DNA of 64,000 nt, taken from contig NZ_CP151633.1 in the NCBI RefSeq assembly GCF_038397715.1, positions 2,914,001 to 2,978,000 of the forward strand, read 5' to 3'. The notes beneath the pieces were generated by a model, which worked only from the letters and a program-made list of their open reading frames with translations, had not been told where the DNA came from and made no database searches. The position numbers and the translations under genes are program-made. The DNA is from Microbacterium sp. LWO14-1.2 (lineage in GTDB: Bacteria; Actinomycetota; Actinomycetes; Actinomycetales; Microbacteriaceae). Below, in pieces: positions 45,644-54,907 of the stretch. Numbering within the stretch: position 1 is the stretch's first letter; every line of letters begins with the position of its first letter.

Positions 45644-46141
45644 ATGCGCACACTGGTACTGAACGCGGGATACGAGCCTCTGGCCATCGTGTCGTTCAAG
45701 AGAGCACTGGTCCTGGTCATGAACGACAAGGCCACCGTGATCGAGCACGTCGAGGACGATCCCGTCTGGGGCAGTCACGGGGTCTACGATCGGCCGGCCG
45801 TCATCATCCTGTCGAGATACGTGCGCGTCCCGTCCAGCCGACGGGTGCCGGTGACCCGGCGCGGAGTGCTGCGGCGCGACAACCACCGCTGCGGCTACTG
45901 CGGAAAGGCCGCCTCGACGATCGACCACGTGCTGCCGCGTTCGCGAGGCGGAGCGGACTCGTGGGAGAACCTCGTCGCCTGCTGCCTGCGCTGCAACAAC
46001 GTCAAGAGCGACCGCACGCCGCAGGAGATGCGCTGGGAACTGCGGATCACGCCGCGACCGCCGCACGGCACCGCCTGGACGGTGCGGGGGAGCGAGCGAA
46101 GCGATCCGCGCTGGGAGCCGTACCTCGCGCTCGCCGCGTGA
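45644..46141 (+). CDS. HNH endonuclease
   Basis: 165 aa. N-terminal beta-rich segment (MRTLVLNAGYEPLAIVSFKR), then an HNH nuclease domain with zinc-binding CGYCGKAASTIDHVLPRSRG and CCLRCNNVKSDRTP. ATG 45644 follows GAGAGG; ATG 45638 is an alternative. This chromosomal HNH family is widespread in actinobacteria; its DNA substrate is unknown. It directly precedes tRNA-Arg. Confidence 0.9.
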   Translation: MRTLVLNAGYEPLAIVSFKRALVLVMNDKATVIEHVEDDPVWGSHGVYDRPAVIILSRYVRVPSSRRVPVTRRGVLRRDNHRCGYCGKAASTIDHVLPRSRGGADSWENLVACCLRCNNVKSDRTPQEMRWELRITPRPPHGTAWTVRGSERSDPRWEPYLALAA

Positions 46142-46176
46142 GCCGGACGAGACCGTTCCCGTAGACTGGAGCCCAC

Positions 46177-46250
46177 GCCTTCGTAGCTCAGCAGGATAGA
46201 GCAGCCCTCTCCTAAAGGGCAGGTCGCTGGTTCGAATCCAGTCGAGGGCA
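46177..46250 (+). tRNA. tRNA-Arg (anticodon CCT)
   Basis: 74 bases. Acceptor GCCTTCG/CGAGGGC (one G-T pair), anticodon arm GCCCT-CTCCTAA-AGGGC with CCT at 46211-46213, T arm GGTTCGAATCC. TAGACT at 46162-46167 is a likely -10. It reads the rare AGG codon. Confidence 0.97.
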
Positions 46251-46261
46251 CTCTCCGGTCG

Positions 46262-48478
46262 TCACGGGCGACCGCGCCGCCAGAGCTTCGACGGCCACCA
46301 GATCACACGCCCGAGGTCGTAGGCGAGCGCCGGCACGAGCAGCGATCTCACGACGAACGTGTCGAGCAGCACGCCGAACGCCACGATGAACGCGAGCTGC
46401 ACGAGGAACAGGATCGGGATCACCGACAGAGCGGCGAACGTCGCGGCCAGCACGAGTCCGGCCGACGTGATGACCCCGCCCGTGATCGACAGCCCTCGCA
46501 GTACACCTTCCCGCGTGCCGTGTGCCAGCGACTCTTCGCGCACCCGCGTCATGAGGAAGATGTTGTAGTCGATGCCGAGCGCGACGAGGAACACGAAGCC
46601 GTAGAGAGGCACGGCCGGGTCGGCGCCGGGGAAGTCGAAGACTCCGGAGAAGACCAGTGCCGACACGCCCATCGCTGTGCCGAAGGACAGCACGGTGGTG
46701 ATGATGAGGAGCACCGGCGCGAGGATCGACCGCAGCAGCAGCATGAGGATCAGCATGATCACGACGAGGATCACCGGGATGATGAGATTCCGGTCGTGGA
46801 TGGAGGCGTCGTTCGTGTCGATGGCCGTGGCCGTCACTCCTCCGACGAGCGCGTCGAGCTCGTGCAGCGACGAGCGGAGGTCGCGCACGGTGTCGCCCGC
46901 GGCATCCGAGTCGGCGGCATCCGTCAGCGTCCCCTGCAGGAGCACGTTCCCGTCGACGACGGTCGGCGCCGGCGCAGGGGTCCCCGGCGGTCCGACCGCC
47001 GTGATCCCGTCGGCGGTCACGGGCGCCGAGCCGCTGGGCGAATCGGCGGCGGTGACCGAGACGCCGTCGATGCCGTCGTCGGCGAGCATCACGTCGGCAG
47101 CGTCTTGGAGCCGATCCTCGCTCACCACCACCGAGACCGGGCTGCCCGAGCCACCGGGGAAGTGCTCGCCGAGAGCCACTTGACCGTCGCGCGCCTCCGA
47201 CGATCCGAGCACGAGATCCGACTGAGGAACCCCGGAGGCGTCGAGCTGCAGCACGCCGGACGCTCCGGCCAGCAGTACGAGAGTCGTGAGGATCCAGATC
47301 ACCCGCGGTCGCTTCGTGATGAGTCCGGCGAGGCGCGCCCAGAGGCCCGTGGTGCGCATACCGTGCTCTTCGGCGACGACCTCCGGCTCGAATCGCGGAC
47401 GACGCGGCCAGAACACCGCGCGACCGAACAGCAGCAGGAGGGCCGGGAGGAGCGTCAGCGCCGCGAGCATCGCGAACACGATGCCGATCGCCGCCACCGG
47501 GCCGAGCGTGCTGTTCGACTTGAGGTCGCTGAGCAGCAGGCAGAGCAGCCCCGCGATCACCGTGCCGCCCGAGGCGACGATCGGTTCGACCGAGCCCTTC
47601 CAGGCGGCGAGGAGAGCAGCGCCCTTGTCCTGCGCGACCCGGAGCTCCTCACGGAATCGGGCGACGAAGAGGAGGGCGTAGTCGGTGGCTGCGCCGATCA
47701 CGAGGATGAACAGGATGCCCTGCGTCTGGCCGCTGAGCAGCAGCACCTCGAACTTCGCAAGCCACCAGACGACCAGGAGAGCGACGCAGAGGGCGAACAG
47801 GCTGGTCGACAGCACCACGATCGGCAGCAGCAGCGACCGGTACACGAGCACGAGGATCACGAGCACCGCGAGGAGGGCGACGCCCAGCAGCAGTCCGTCG
47901 ATGCCGGCGAAGCCCGCGACCAGGTCGGCGCTGAAGCCGGCGGGGCCCGTGATGTACACGGTGACGCCGTCCGGGGCGGCGGAGCGGAGCATGTCGCCGA
48001 GCGCCGAGACGGTGTCGGCGAGTTCGGCATCCTCATCGATCGGGATGAACGCCTGCACGGCCAGGCGGTCGTCCGAGGGGAGGGCCGGTGACACGTCGTC
48101 GCCGACGCCGTCGACCGACGGCGCATCGGCGACGGCATCCGCGATCGTGTCGAGCTGTGTGGTGGACAGCTCGCCGTCGGCCACGAAGACGGCGATGGCC
48201 GGGATGGCGTCGCTGTCGCTGAACTCTCCGAGCAGCTGCTGCACCCGGGTCGCGTCCGAGGACTCGGGCAGGTAGCTCGTCTGGTCGTTCGACGACACCT
48301 CGTCGACCTTGCCGAACAGGGGGCCGCCGAGTCCCGCGCCGACGAGCCAGACGAGGATCAGGGCGACGGGGATCAGCACGCGCGCCCAGGAGTGGCGCCT
48401 CGTCCGCTCCCGCGTCTCTCGCGGCGGCGCTTTCCGTTCCGCCGTGCTCGGGGCCGCGGCGTGCTCAGGACCGGACAT
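46262..48478 (-). CDS. MMPL family (RND) membrane transporter
   Basis: 738 aa with about twelve membrane segments in two halves and large extracytoplasmic domains after the first and seventh helices. Typical features are VIGAATDYALLFVARFREEL and VALGIDYNIFLMTRVREESL, the proton-relay helices of MMPL proteins. It lies 43 bases after the crt operon on the same strand. In Corynebacterium glutamicum an MmpL gene is also part of the crt operon, so a link to carotenoid or lipid export is plausible. Confidence 0.88.
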   Translation of the reverse strand: MSGPEHAAAPSTAERKAPPRETRERTRRHSWARVLIPVALILVWLVGAGLGGPLFGKVDEVSSNDQTSYLPESSDATRVQQLLGEFSDSDAIPAIAVFVADGELSTTQLDTIADAVADAPSVDGVGDDVSPALPSDDRLAVQAFIPIDEDAELADTVSALGDMLRSAAPDGVTVYITGPAGFSADLVAGFAGIDGLLLGVALLAVLVILVLVYRSLLLPIVVLSTSLFALCVALLVVWWLAKFEVLLLSGQTQGILFILVIGAATDYALLFVARFREELRVAQDKGAALLAAWKGSVEPIVASGGTVIAGLLCLLLSDLKSNSTLGPVAAIGIVFAMLAALTLLPALLLLFGRAVFWPRRPRFEPEVVAEEHGMRTTGLWARLAGLITKRPRVIWILTTLVLLAGASGVLQLDASGVPQSDLVLGSSEARDGQVALGEHFPGGSGSPVSVVVSEDRLQDAADVMLADDGIDGVSVTAADSPSGSAPVTADGITAVGPPGTPAPAPTVVDGNVLLQGTLTDAADSDAAGDTVRDLRSSLHELDALVGGVTATAIDTNDASIHDRNLIIPVILVVIMLILMLLLRSILAPVLLIITTVLSFGTAMGVSALVFSGVFDFPGADPAVPLYGFVFLVALGIDYNIFLMTRVREESLAHGTREGVLRGLSITGGVITSAGLVLAATFAALSVIPILFLVQLAFIVAFGVLLDTFVVRSLLVPALAYDLGRVIWWPSKLWRRGRP

Positions 48479-48521
48479 CGGTCTCCCTTCGGGAAGGACT
48501 CGGTGGACGTGATCGCGCGGG

Positions 48522-49400
48522 TCAGGAGACCCAGGCGAGGATGAGGATCATCGTCGCCAGGAAGCCCGCGATGTAGTTGAGGGCGATGAAGCGGCGCCAG
48601 GCGCGGTTGGTCCCGGCGGACGTCTCGTCGGTCACCGACCACCAGGGGGCTGCGTTCACGATGTACGGCACCGCGAGCACGGCGGCGAGAGGACCGGGCC
48701 AGGAGGTGAACAGCATGGCGATCCCGGCGAGCGACCACAGGACGATCGCGAGGCGCACCGTGGATCGCGCTCCGATGACCGTGGCGATCGATCCGATGCC
48801 GGCCTCGCGGTCGGGAGCGATGTCCTGCACCGCTCCGAAGGCGTGCGCGGCCATGCCCCACAGGAAGAACCCGACGAGCACGATCACGAGGGTCGGCGTC
48901 ACGGAGGCCTCGGCGATGGCGAGTCCGACGATCGCCGGCGTCACGAAGTGCAGGCTCGACGTCGTGGAGTCGAGGAACGGGCGCTCCTTGAACCGCAGAC
49001 CGGGGGCGGAGTAGGCGATCACGGCGAAGACGCTCACGATGAGCCAGATCCAGGATGCCGGGTTGCCGACGGCGAAGAGGTAGACGAGGAAGGGCACGTT
49101 CGTGACCGCGGCGGCCCACAGCGTCGCCCGGTGGATGCGAGGGGAGAGCAGCGCTCCCTCGATGCCGCCCTTGCGCGGGTTCGCGAGGTCGGACGCGTAG
49201 TCGAACACGTCGTTGATGCCGTACATCGCGAGGTTGTACGGAACGAGGAAGTACAGCGTCCCGAGGACCAGCGTGAGGTCGATCTCGCGCGTGGCCAGCA
49301 GGTAGGCGGCGGCGAACGGGAACGCCGTGTTGATCCAGCTGATGGGTCTGGAGGAGAGCACGATCTGGCGGACGTCGCTCCCGAGCGTCGTGGAGGTCAT
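48522..49400 (-). CDS. crtEb: Lycopene elongase/hydratase, UbiA-type prenyltransferase
   Basis: 292 aa, about eight membrane segments. The Asp-rich prenyl-diphosphate motif is NLAMYGINDVFDYASDLANP and the second is GAVQDIAPDREAGIGS. In the C50 pathway such an enzyme adds two C5 units to lycopene to give flavuxanthin-type products. ATG 49400 overlaps the crtYf stop. Position after crtYf supports CrtEb. Confidence 0.88.
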   Translation of the reverse strand: MTSTTLGSDVRQIVLSSRPISWINTAFPFAAAYLLATREIDLTLVLGTLYFLVPYNLAMYGINDVFDYASDLANPRKGGIEGALLSPRIHRATLWAAAVTNVPFLVYLFAVGNPASWIWLIVSVFAVIAYSAPGLRFKERPFLDSTTSSLHFVTPAIVGLAIAEASVTPTLVIVLVGFFLWGMAAHAFGAVQDIAPDREAGIGSIATVIGARSTVRLAIVLWSLAGIAMLFTSWPGPLAAVLAVPYIVNAAPWWSVTDETSAGTNRAWRRFIALNYIAGFLATMILILAWVS

Positions 49401-49741
49401 GCGTCGGCCTCCCCTGAGCTGTTCGCGGACCCGTGGTCCCGTCGCGCCCTGAGGAGGGCCCACAGAGCCGGCAGCAGCAGCGCGCCCGCGACCGGGTAGG
49501 CGAAGTCCTCGAGCGGGGCGAGCCCGATGTGCACCCCGAGCAGATGGTCGGGGGAGTAGTGGAAGAGCCCGCTCGCGATCATGATGCTGTCGAACACCGC
49601 GGTGAGCACGATCAGGGCGACGGCGGCGATCGCCAGGGCGGCGGCGTGCGGACGCCGCGCGCGAGGCGTGAGGACCATGAGGACCACGGCCGCGATCGCG
49701 GCTGCACCGACGAACCAGGCTGCGAGCTGCAGGTAGGTCAT
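49397..49741 (-). CDS. crtYf: C50 carotenoid cyclase subunit CrtYf
   Basis: 114 aa with three membrane helices and the lycopene-cyclase-domain segment HIGLAPLEDFAYPVAGALLL. It works as a heterodimer with CrtYe to form epsilon rings of decaprenoxanthin-like pigments. Overlaps crtYe and crtEb by four bases each. Confidence 0.85.
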   Translation of the reverse strand: MTYLQLAAWFVGAAAIAAVVLMVLTPRARRPHAAALAIAAVALIVLTAVFDSIMIASGLFHYSPDHLLGVHIGLAPLEDFAYPVAGALLLPALWALLRARRDHGSANSSGEADA

Positions 49742-50082
49742 GACGCCCGCTCCGCTCGCCGGCGTCGGCGGAGGGCGCCGAGCACGCGCACGGCGCCGGT
49801 GTAGAGGATCATCGTGCAGACGACGAGGAAGACGAGGAAGACGGGCTCCTCGAGCGGCATTTCGGGAGCGAGCACGATCCCCGTGGCGATCGCCCCTTCG
49901 CCGCGGAAGAAGATGCCCCCGGCGATACCCGCGACATCCCAGACGAGGAAGAACACGAGGCCGACGACCGTGACGACGGATGCCGAGAGCGCGTCCCTCC
50001 AGAAGAAGAGCCGGAACCGCCGATCGAGCAGGAGCATGCAGCCGAGCGACACGAGCAGGCTCGCGAGGTAGACGACGCCCAT
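49738..50082 (-). CDS. crtYe: C50 carotenoid cyclase subunit CrtYe
   Basis: 114 aa, three membrane helices, cyclase-domain segment VLAPEMPLEEPVFLVFLVVC. ATG 50082 shares one base with the crtI stop. Partner of CrtYf; whether the ring type is epsilon or beta cannot be read from sequence. Confidence 0.85.
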   Translation of the reverse strand: MGVVYLASLLVSLGCMLLLDRRFRLFFWRDALSASVVTVVGLVFFLVWDVAGIAGGIFFRGEGAIATGIVLAPEMPLEEPVFLVFLVVCTMILYTGAVRVLGALRRRRRAERAS

Positions 50083-51677
50083 CACACGGCGTCCTCGACG
50101 GGCGCGGCGGACGGCAGCGGAAGCGGCCCCCCGGAATGGTCGCCGCGGATGCGCTTCAACACGATCTCGGCGCTGATGAGGCACATGGGTACGCCGACGC
50201 CCGGTGCTGTCGTGCCGCCCGCGTAGTAAAGGCCCGAGACCTTGCGCGAGACGTTCTGCGCGCGGAACATGGCGCTCTGCGACAGGATGTGAGCCGGGCC
50301 GAGCATCCCTCCGCGCCACGAGTTGTAATCGTCGCGGAAGTCCGCCGGCCCCTTCGTCTCGCGCACGACGATGCGGTCGCGCAGGTCGGGGACGCCGGCC
50401 CAGGTCGAGATGAGGTCGATCGCCTCGTCGGCGGCACGTTCGATCGCCGGCGAGCCCGATCCGTCGGAACCGCCGCCGCCCAGTTCGACGTCGGCGGGGA
50501 CGGGGACCAGCACGAACAGGTTCTCGTGGCCCTCCGGGGCGACGCTGTCGTCGCTCGCGCTCGGCCGGCAGACGTAGGTCGACGCGGGGGAGGGGACAGC
50601 CGGGCTGTCGCCGAAGATCGCGTCGAAGTTCGCATCCCAGTCGTCCGTGAAGAACAGGGAATGGTGCGGGAGCTGCGGGAGCTCGCCTCGCACGCCCAGC
50701 ATCACGAGCACCGCTCCGGGACCGCTCGTGCGACGCTGCCACCAGCTCTCCGGGTACGTCCGGAGTTCGGGCGGGAGCAGGACGGTCTCGGTGTGGTGGA
50801 GGTCGGCGGCCGAGACCACGATGTCGGCCTCGGCGACGTGGGCGGTGCCGTCGGCATCCCGCCACTCGACGCCCGTGGCTGCGGTCGTGCCGGAGCGTCG
50901 TGCGGTGCGGATCGCCGTCACGTCGGCATCCTTGACGACCGTGACGCCCGCCTGCTCGGCCAGGTGCGCGATGCGTTCGACGACCCGCCAGAACCCGCCC
51001 TGCGGATAGCTCACGCCCTCGTCGAGGTCGAGTGCGCTCATCAGGTGGTACATCGCCGGCGCGCTGCGCGGGTCCGTGCCGAGGAAGACGGCGGGGTATC
51101 CGAGCAGCTGACGCAGGATCGGATCCTGGAAGCGCCGGGCGGCGAAGGACTCCAGACGCGTCCCGAGCAGTGTCGCGAGACGCGGACCGGCGCCGAGCAC
51201 CTCCTTCGTGGCGAGCGTGCTCCACTTCGTGAACGGGTTGTACAGGAAGTACCGCTCGGCCATGTCGCGGGCGTGGTGCGCGGAATCGAGATACTCGTCC
51301 AGACGAGCCGCAGAACCCGGCTCGCGCGCCTCGAACAGCTTCGCGACCTCTGCGCGGCCACTGGGCACGGTGATCGGTTGGGAGGGGCCGTCGGTGCCCG
51401 GCTCCTGGAACACCCGGTAGCCGGGGTCGAGCAGGGTGAGATCGAGCTGCTCCTCGGTCGACGATCCCATCATCGCGAAGAAGTGGTCGAACACCTCGGG
51501 CATCAGATACCACGAGGGGCCGGAGTCGAAGCGGAAGCCGTCGCGCTCGATCGTGCCGGCTCGGCCGCCGATGCGCGAGTTCTTCTCGTAGACCGTCACC
51601 TCGTGTCCGTCGCGGGCGAGAAGGCCCGCTGTCGCGAGACCGGCCACTCCTCCGCCGATGACGGCGACGCGGCTCAT
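50082..51677 (-). CDS. crtI: Phytoene desaturase
   Basis: 531 aa FAD enzyme. N-terminal dinucleotide fold VAVIGGGVAGLATAGLLARD, then YEKNSRIGGRAGTIERDGFR and FDSGPSWYLMPEVF; C-terminal motif YYAGGTTAPGVGVPMCLISA binds FAD. It converts phytoene to lycopene in four steps. ATGA overlap with crtB. Confidence 0.95.
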   Translation of the reverse strand: MSRVAVIGGGVAGLATAGLLARDGHEVTVYEKNSRIGGRAGTIERDGFRFDSGPSWYLMPEVFDHFFAMMGSSTEEQLDLTLLDPGYRVFQEPGTDGPSQPITVPSGRAEVAKLFEAREPGSAARLDEYLDSAHHARDMAERYFLYNPFTKWSTLATKEVLGAGPRLATLLGTRLESFAARRFQDPILRQLLGYPAVFLGTDPRSAPAMYHLMSALDLDEGVSYPQGGFWRVVERIAHLAEQAGVTVVKDADVTAIRTARRSGTTAATGVEWRDADGTAHVAEADIVVSAADLHHTETVLLPPELRTYPESWWQRRTSGPGAVLVMLGVRGELPQLPHHSLFFTDDWDANFDAIFGDSPAVPSPASTYVCRPSASDDSVAPEGHENLFVLVPVPADVELGGGGSDGSGSPAIERAADEAIDLISTWAGVPDLRDRIVVRETKGPADFRDDYNSWRGGMLGPAHILSQSAMFRAQNVSRKVSGLYYAGGTTAPGVGVPMCLISAEIVLKRIRGDHSGGPLPLPSAAPVEDAV

Positions 51678-52579
51678 CGGTCACGCTCCAGAGCCGTGAC
51701 GGCGACGGCTCGCGCGGCGAGCAGAGCCTTGACCGGGTCCGGCACGCGGACACGACGCTCGTACAGCTGCGCGGCCGGAGTCCTGGCCACGCGCCGCATG
51801 AGCGCCTCGAAGAGCGCGAGGGCACTGCGCACGGCAGCGCGGGCGTCCTTCGGGAGCAGGGGGATCGATCGACGGGCGTCGTCGAGCTGAACGGTCACGG
51901 TGCGTACCCATTCGTCGCGGTCGGAATCGGTGAGGCGCCCCGAGCCGCCGAGGTACCCGCGCTGCAGGCGATCGGTGTCGTCGGCGAGGTCGCGGAGGAA
52001 GTTCACGTTCTGGAAGGCGGCGCCGAGCTGCCTGGCGCCGTGGGTGAGGACTGCCAGCTCCTCCTCGGTGCGCGACTCCTCGCGGAGGAAGACACGCAGG
52101 CACATCAGCCCCACGACCTCGGCGGAGCCGTACACGTAGCGCTCGTGGGCCTCGGCGTCGTAGGCGGTGAAGTCGGCAGCGCTCGCGATGTCGGCGGCCA
52201 TGGAGTCGAAGAACGGCTGCGTCAGATCCTCGCCGATCCCGCACTCGCGCGCGGTCCTGGCGAACGCATGCAGGATCAGGTCGGTGCTGTAGCCCACGGC
52301 CATCGAGCGGTGGGTCGCCGCGACATACGACGCGAGCGCCTCGGTCTGCGCGGAGCTGTCCAGTCCGGCCTGCGCGGCCACTCCGTCGACGATCTCATCG
52401 GCGATGCGCACCATGGCGTAGATGTTCCGCACGTGCTGACGGTGACGAGCGCCGAGCAGCTTCGTCGCGAGTCCGAAGGACGTGGAATAGGTGCGGATGA
52501 CCTCGGTGGATGCCGTGTCGGCGGCGCGGCTGAAGCGGCCGAGGCTCTCGTCGCCCTGCCCGCTCGGGATCGCGGTCAT
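51674..52579 (-). CDS. crtB: Phytoene synthase
   Basis: 301 aa squalene/phytoene synthase. The two Asp-rich motifs are in IYAMVRIADEIVDG and FLRDLADDTDRLQRGYLGG. It joins two GGPP molecules head-to-head. Overlaps crtE and crtI by four bases. Confidence 0.94.
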   Translation of the reverse strand: MTAIPSGQGDESLGRFSRAADTASTEVIRTYSTSFGLATKLLGARHRQHVRNIYAMVRIADEIVDGVAAQAGLDSSAQTEALASYVAATHRSMAVGYSTDLILHAFARTARECGIGEDLTQPFFDSMAADIASAADFTAYDAEAHERYVYGSAEVVGLMCLRVFLREESRTEEELAVLTHGARQLGAAFQNVNFLRDLADDTDRLQRGYLGGSGRLTDSDRDEWVRTVTVQLDDARRSIPLLPKDARAAVRSALALFEALMRRVARTPAAQLYERRVRVPDPVKALLAARAVAVTALERDR

Positions 52580-53667
52580 GCGCGGCGACCCTCGAGGCGG
52601 GAGACCGTCGAGAGGATCGTGTGCGCGGCATCCGCTCCGATCTCACCCGTCAGCTGCGCGTCGGCGAGCAGGGTGTGCACGGCGTCGAGCTGATCGCCGA
52701 CGAGGTCGGTGACGAAGGCTTCGGCCCCGCAGGCGCGCAGCTGGTCGCGGAGGCCCTCGGCATCCCTCATGCTCAGCTCGGCCGAACCGAAGCGGGGAGC
52801 GATGTCGTCCCAGGCGTCCGTCGAGCGTGCGTACGCGATGATGGCGGTCTCCTTGCCCTCGCGCAGGTCGGAGAACGCATCCTTCCCGTGCGCGCGATGG
52901 TCGCCGAACACGCAGAGCAGGTCGTCCTGCAGCTGGTAGGCGAGCCCGATGTGCCGCCCGACGCTCGTCAGCGTCCGCTCGGCCGACACGGACGAGCCCG
53001 AGAGCAGCGCTGCCGCGCGAAGCGGGAGCGAGAACGAGTAGGTCGCGGTCTTGTACACGCTCATGCTGAGGATCGTGGTGAGGTCCGGGGCGATGATGCC
53101 GTGGCTGAGCGCGACGTCGGTGTGCTCGCCCGCGACGGTCTCGACGATGGTCTCCTCGACGAGGTCGAGCAGGCGTGACCGCACGTCCGCGGGGACATCG
53201 GCGCGAGCGAAGCCCATGACGGCCGCCGTGAGGAGCAGATCTCCCATGAGGATGGCGCTCGAGCGCGCCCAGTGCAGCGCGTCCTCCTCGGTGGCCGCAG
53301 GCGTGCCCGCCGCGAGGGCGCCGATCAGGTTCGGCCGCTTGCGCCGCGTGAGGTCGCCGTCGATGACGTCGTCGTGCAGGAGGAACGCGTAGTGCAGCAG
53401 TTCGATGTGCGCCGCGACCTCGACGGCCGCCGGGGTCAGCGTCGCCGAGCCGACGTCGCCGGGCGTGAGGGCGTGGTGGATGTCGAGCAGCAGCCGCGGG
53501 CGGACCAGCTTGCCGCCCAGCGAGTGGTCGGCAGCGGCCCGCCACAGCGCAGCGAATTCGGATCCGTACGCCTCCGCGGCGGCGCTGTGATGGACGAACC
53601 GCCGGCGCAGGGCTTCCTCGATCCGAGTGCCCATGTCTTCGTGGATCGCCGCCGCCGTCATCGTCAT
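52576..53667 (-). CDS. crtE: Geranylgeranyl diphosphate synthase
   Basis: 363 aa all-helical prenyltransferase. First Asp-rich motif is FLLHDDVIDGDLTRRKRPN, second YQLQDDLLCVFGDHRAHGKD. It extends IPP/DMAPP-derived units to GGPP for CrtB. ATG 53667 overlaps the idi stop. Confidence 0.93.
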   Translation of the reverse strand: MTMTAAAIHEDMGTRIEEALRRRFVHHSAAAEAYGSEFAALWRAAADHSLGGKLVRPRLLLDIHHALTPGDVGSATLTPAAVEVAAHIELLHYAFLLHDDVIDGDLTRRKRPNLIGALAAGTPAATEEDALHWARSSAILMGDLLLTAAVMGFARADVPADVRSRLLDLVEETIVETVAGEHTDVALSHGIIAPDLTTILSMSVYKTATYSFSLPLRAAALLSGSSVSAERTLTSVGRHIGLAYQLQDDLLCVFGDHRAHGKDAFSDLREGKETAIIAYARSTDAWDDIAPRFGSAELSMRDAEGLRDQLRACGAEAFVTDLVGDQLDAVHTLLADAQLTGEIGADAAHTILSTVSRLEGRRA

Positions 53668-54185
53668 ACCGCCCCTCGCTCGCGCATGAGTGGCAGCTGT
53701 TCGACGAGCCACGGGCTGAAGGCGAAGGGGGCCGCTGCCACGGCGGTCGCGAACTCCGCCGCGTCGACCCACGCCCACTCCGACACCTCGTCGGGATCGG
53801 GGGACAGCGCGCCGTCGGCGACCGCGATGTGCACGGGGCAGATCTCGTTCTCGACGATGCCGCTCGCGTCGACGGCACGGTAGCGGTACTCGGGGACGAC
53901 GACGGCGACGTCGGTGATGCGGAGGCCGAGCTCTTGCTGCGCTCGCCGGGTGACGGCATCCTGCATCGTCTCGTCGGGGCGGGGATGGCCGCAGAAGCTG
54001 TTGGTCCAGACGCCGGGCCAGGTGCGCTTGGACAGCGCGCGGCGGGTGACGAGCAGACGCCCCTCGCCGTCGACCACGTAGCAGGAGAACGCGAGATGGA
54101 GCGGGGTGTCGGTCGTGTGCACGGCGTCTTTGGCCAGCACTCCGATCGCGACGCCATCGGGGGAGAGGAGGGTGACCTCGTCCAT
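53664..54185 (-). CDS. idi: Isopentenyl-diphosphate delta-isomerase (type 1)
   Basis: 173 aa Nudix-fold enzyme. Catalytic Cys in WTNSFCGHPRPDE and catalytic Glu in the later VENEICPVHI are present. It balances IPP and DMAPP. First gene of the crt operon, with ribosome site GAGGAGG before ATG 54185. Every gene from idi to crtEb overlaps its neighbour, so one transcript is expected. Confidence 0.94.
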   Translation of the reverse strand: MDEVTLLSPDGVAIGVLAKDAVHTTDTPLHLAFSCYVVDGEGRLLVTRRALSKRTWPGVWTNSFCGHPRPDETMQDAVTRRAQQELGLRITDVAVVVPEYRYRAVDASGIVENEICPVHIAVADGALSPDPDEVSEWAWVDAAEFATAVAAAPFAFSPWLVEQLPLMRERGAV

Positions 54186-54262
54186 CTGGGAAACCTCCTC
54201 GATTTCGCTAGCTTAGCTAATAATCAACATAACATGATTCCAATGGTGTGTAGCATGATGAC
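54186..54262. promoter_or_regulatory. Divergent crt operon/regulator control region
   Basis: An AT-rich 77-base region with two small palindromes: TTAGCTAA-type within 54207-54220 and AATCA-8 bases-TGATT at 54222-54239. TAGCAT at 54251-54256 is the regulator's -10, six bases before its ATG. The palindromes suit MarR-type binding that would control both directions. Confidence 0.6.
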
Positions 54263-54904
54263 ATGAACGACCGATCCGCCGCCAGCCCCGTCGAGGGTGC
54301 CGTGTCGGACGTGCGCGATGAAACCGGCTTCTCCTCCGACGGGCTCGCGCACGCCGCGATCTACGACGTGGAGGCCAGCGACCCGCGCAGCTCGCTCATC
54401 GACCGGACCGGTGTCGCCCCGGAGGACCTTCGGCAGATCGCCGCGCTCATGGGGGCGATCGGCGAGCTGCGGGATGCCGAGCAGAAGCTGTCGCTCGCCT
54501 CGCGGCGCTACATGCGCCTCAACGACACCGACATGCGGGCCCTGCACTACCTGATCGTGTGCGCCAACAAGGGCGTGACCGCGACTCCGGGCGGGATCGC
54601 CACGCATCTGGGCATCTCGACGGCGTCGACGACCAAGCTGCTGGACCGCCTCGAGCGCGGGGGGCACATCCGCCGCGCCCCGCACCCGACGGACCGACGA
54701 GCGCTCGCGATCACCATCACTCCGGAGACGCGTCAGGCGGCGATGGACACGGTCGGCGCGCAGCAGGCCAAGCGGTTCTACTCCGCCGCGCGGTTGACGC
54801 GCGACGAGCGTGATGTCGTGATCCGCTTCCTCACCGACATGACGCAGGAGATCACGCTCCGGGATGAGCCGTGGGCCCAGGCCGGAGACGTGATCCCCGA
54901 CTGA
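54263..54904 (+). CDS. MarR family regulator, CrtR-like
   Basis: 213 aa. A 50-residue N-terminal extension precedes a MarR winged-helix domain (MRLNDTDMRALHYLIVCANK, HLGISTASTTKLLDRLERGG, HPTDRRALAITITPE). The arrangement, divergent from the crt operon, matches CrtR of Corynebacterium glutamicum, which represses crt genes and responds to prenyl diphosphates. The same role is inferred here. Confidence 0.82.
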   Translation: MNDRSAASPVEGAVSDVRDETGFSSDGLAHAAIYDVEASDPRSSLIDRTGVAPEDLRQIAALMGAIGELRDAEQKLSLASRRYMRLNDTDMRALHYLIVCANKGVTATPGGIATHLGISTASTTKLLDRLERGGHIRRAPHPTDRRALAITITPETRQAAMDTVGAQQAKRFYSAARLTRDERDVVIRFLTDMTQEITLRDEPWAQAGDVIPD

Positions 54905-54907
54905 TCG

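Noticed and set aside
45466..46164. A 232-codon plus-strand frame overlapping the HNH gene
   Set aside because: It runs through the terminator and the HNH gene in another frame; its product is Arg/Gly-rich without motifs.
49738..51825. A 695-codon minus frame ending in CrtYe
   Set aside because: Only its last 114 codons (from 50082) are a real gene; the rest is a shadow of crtI in another frame.
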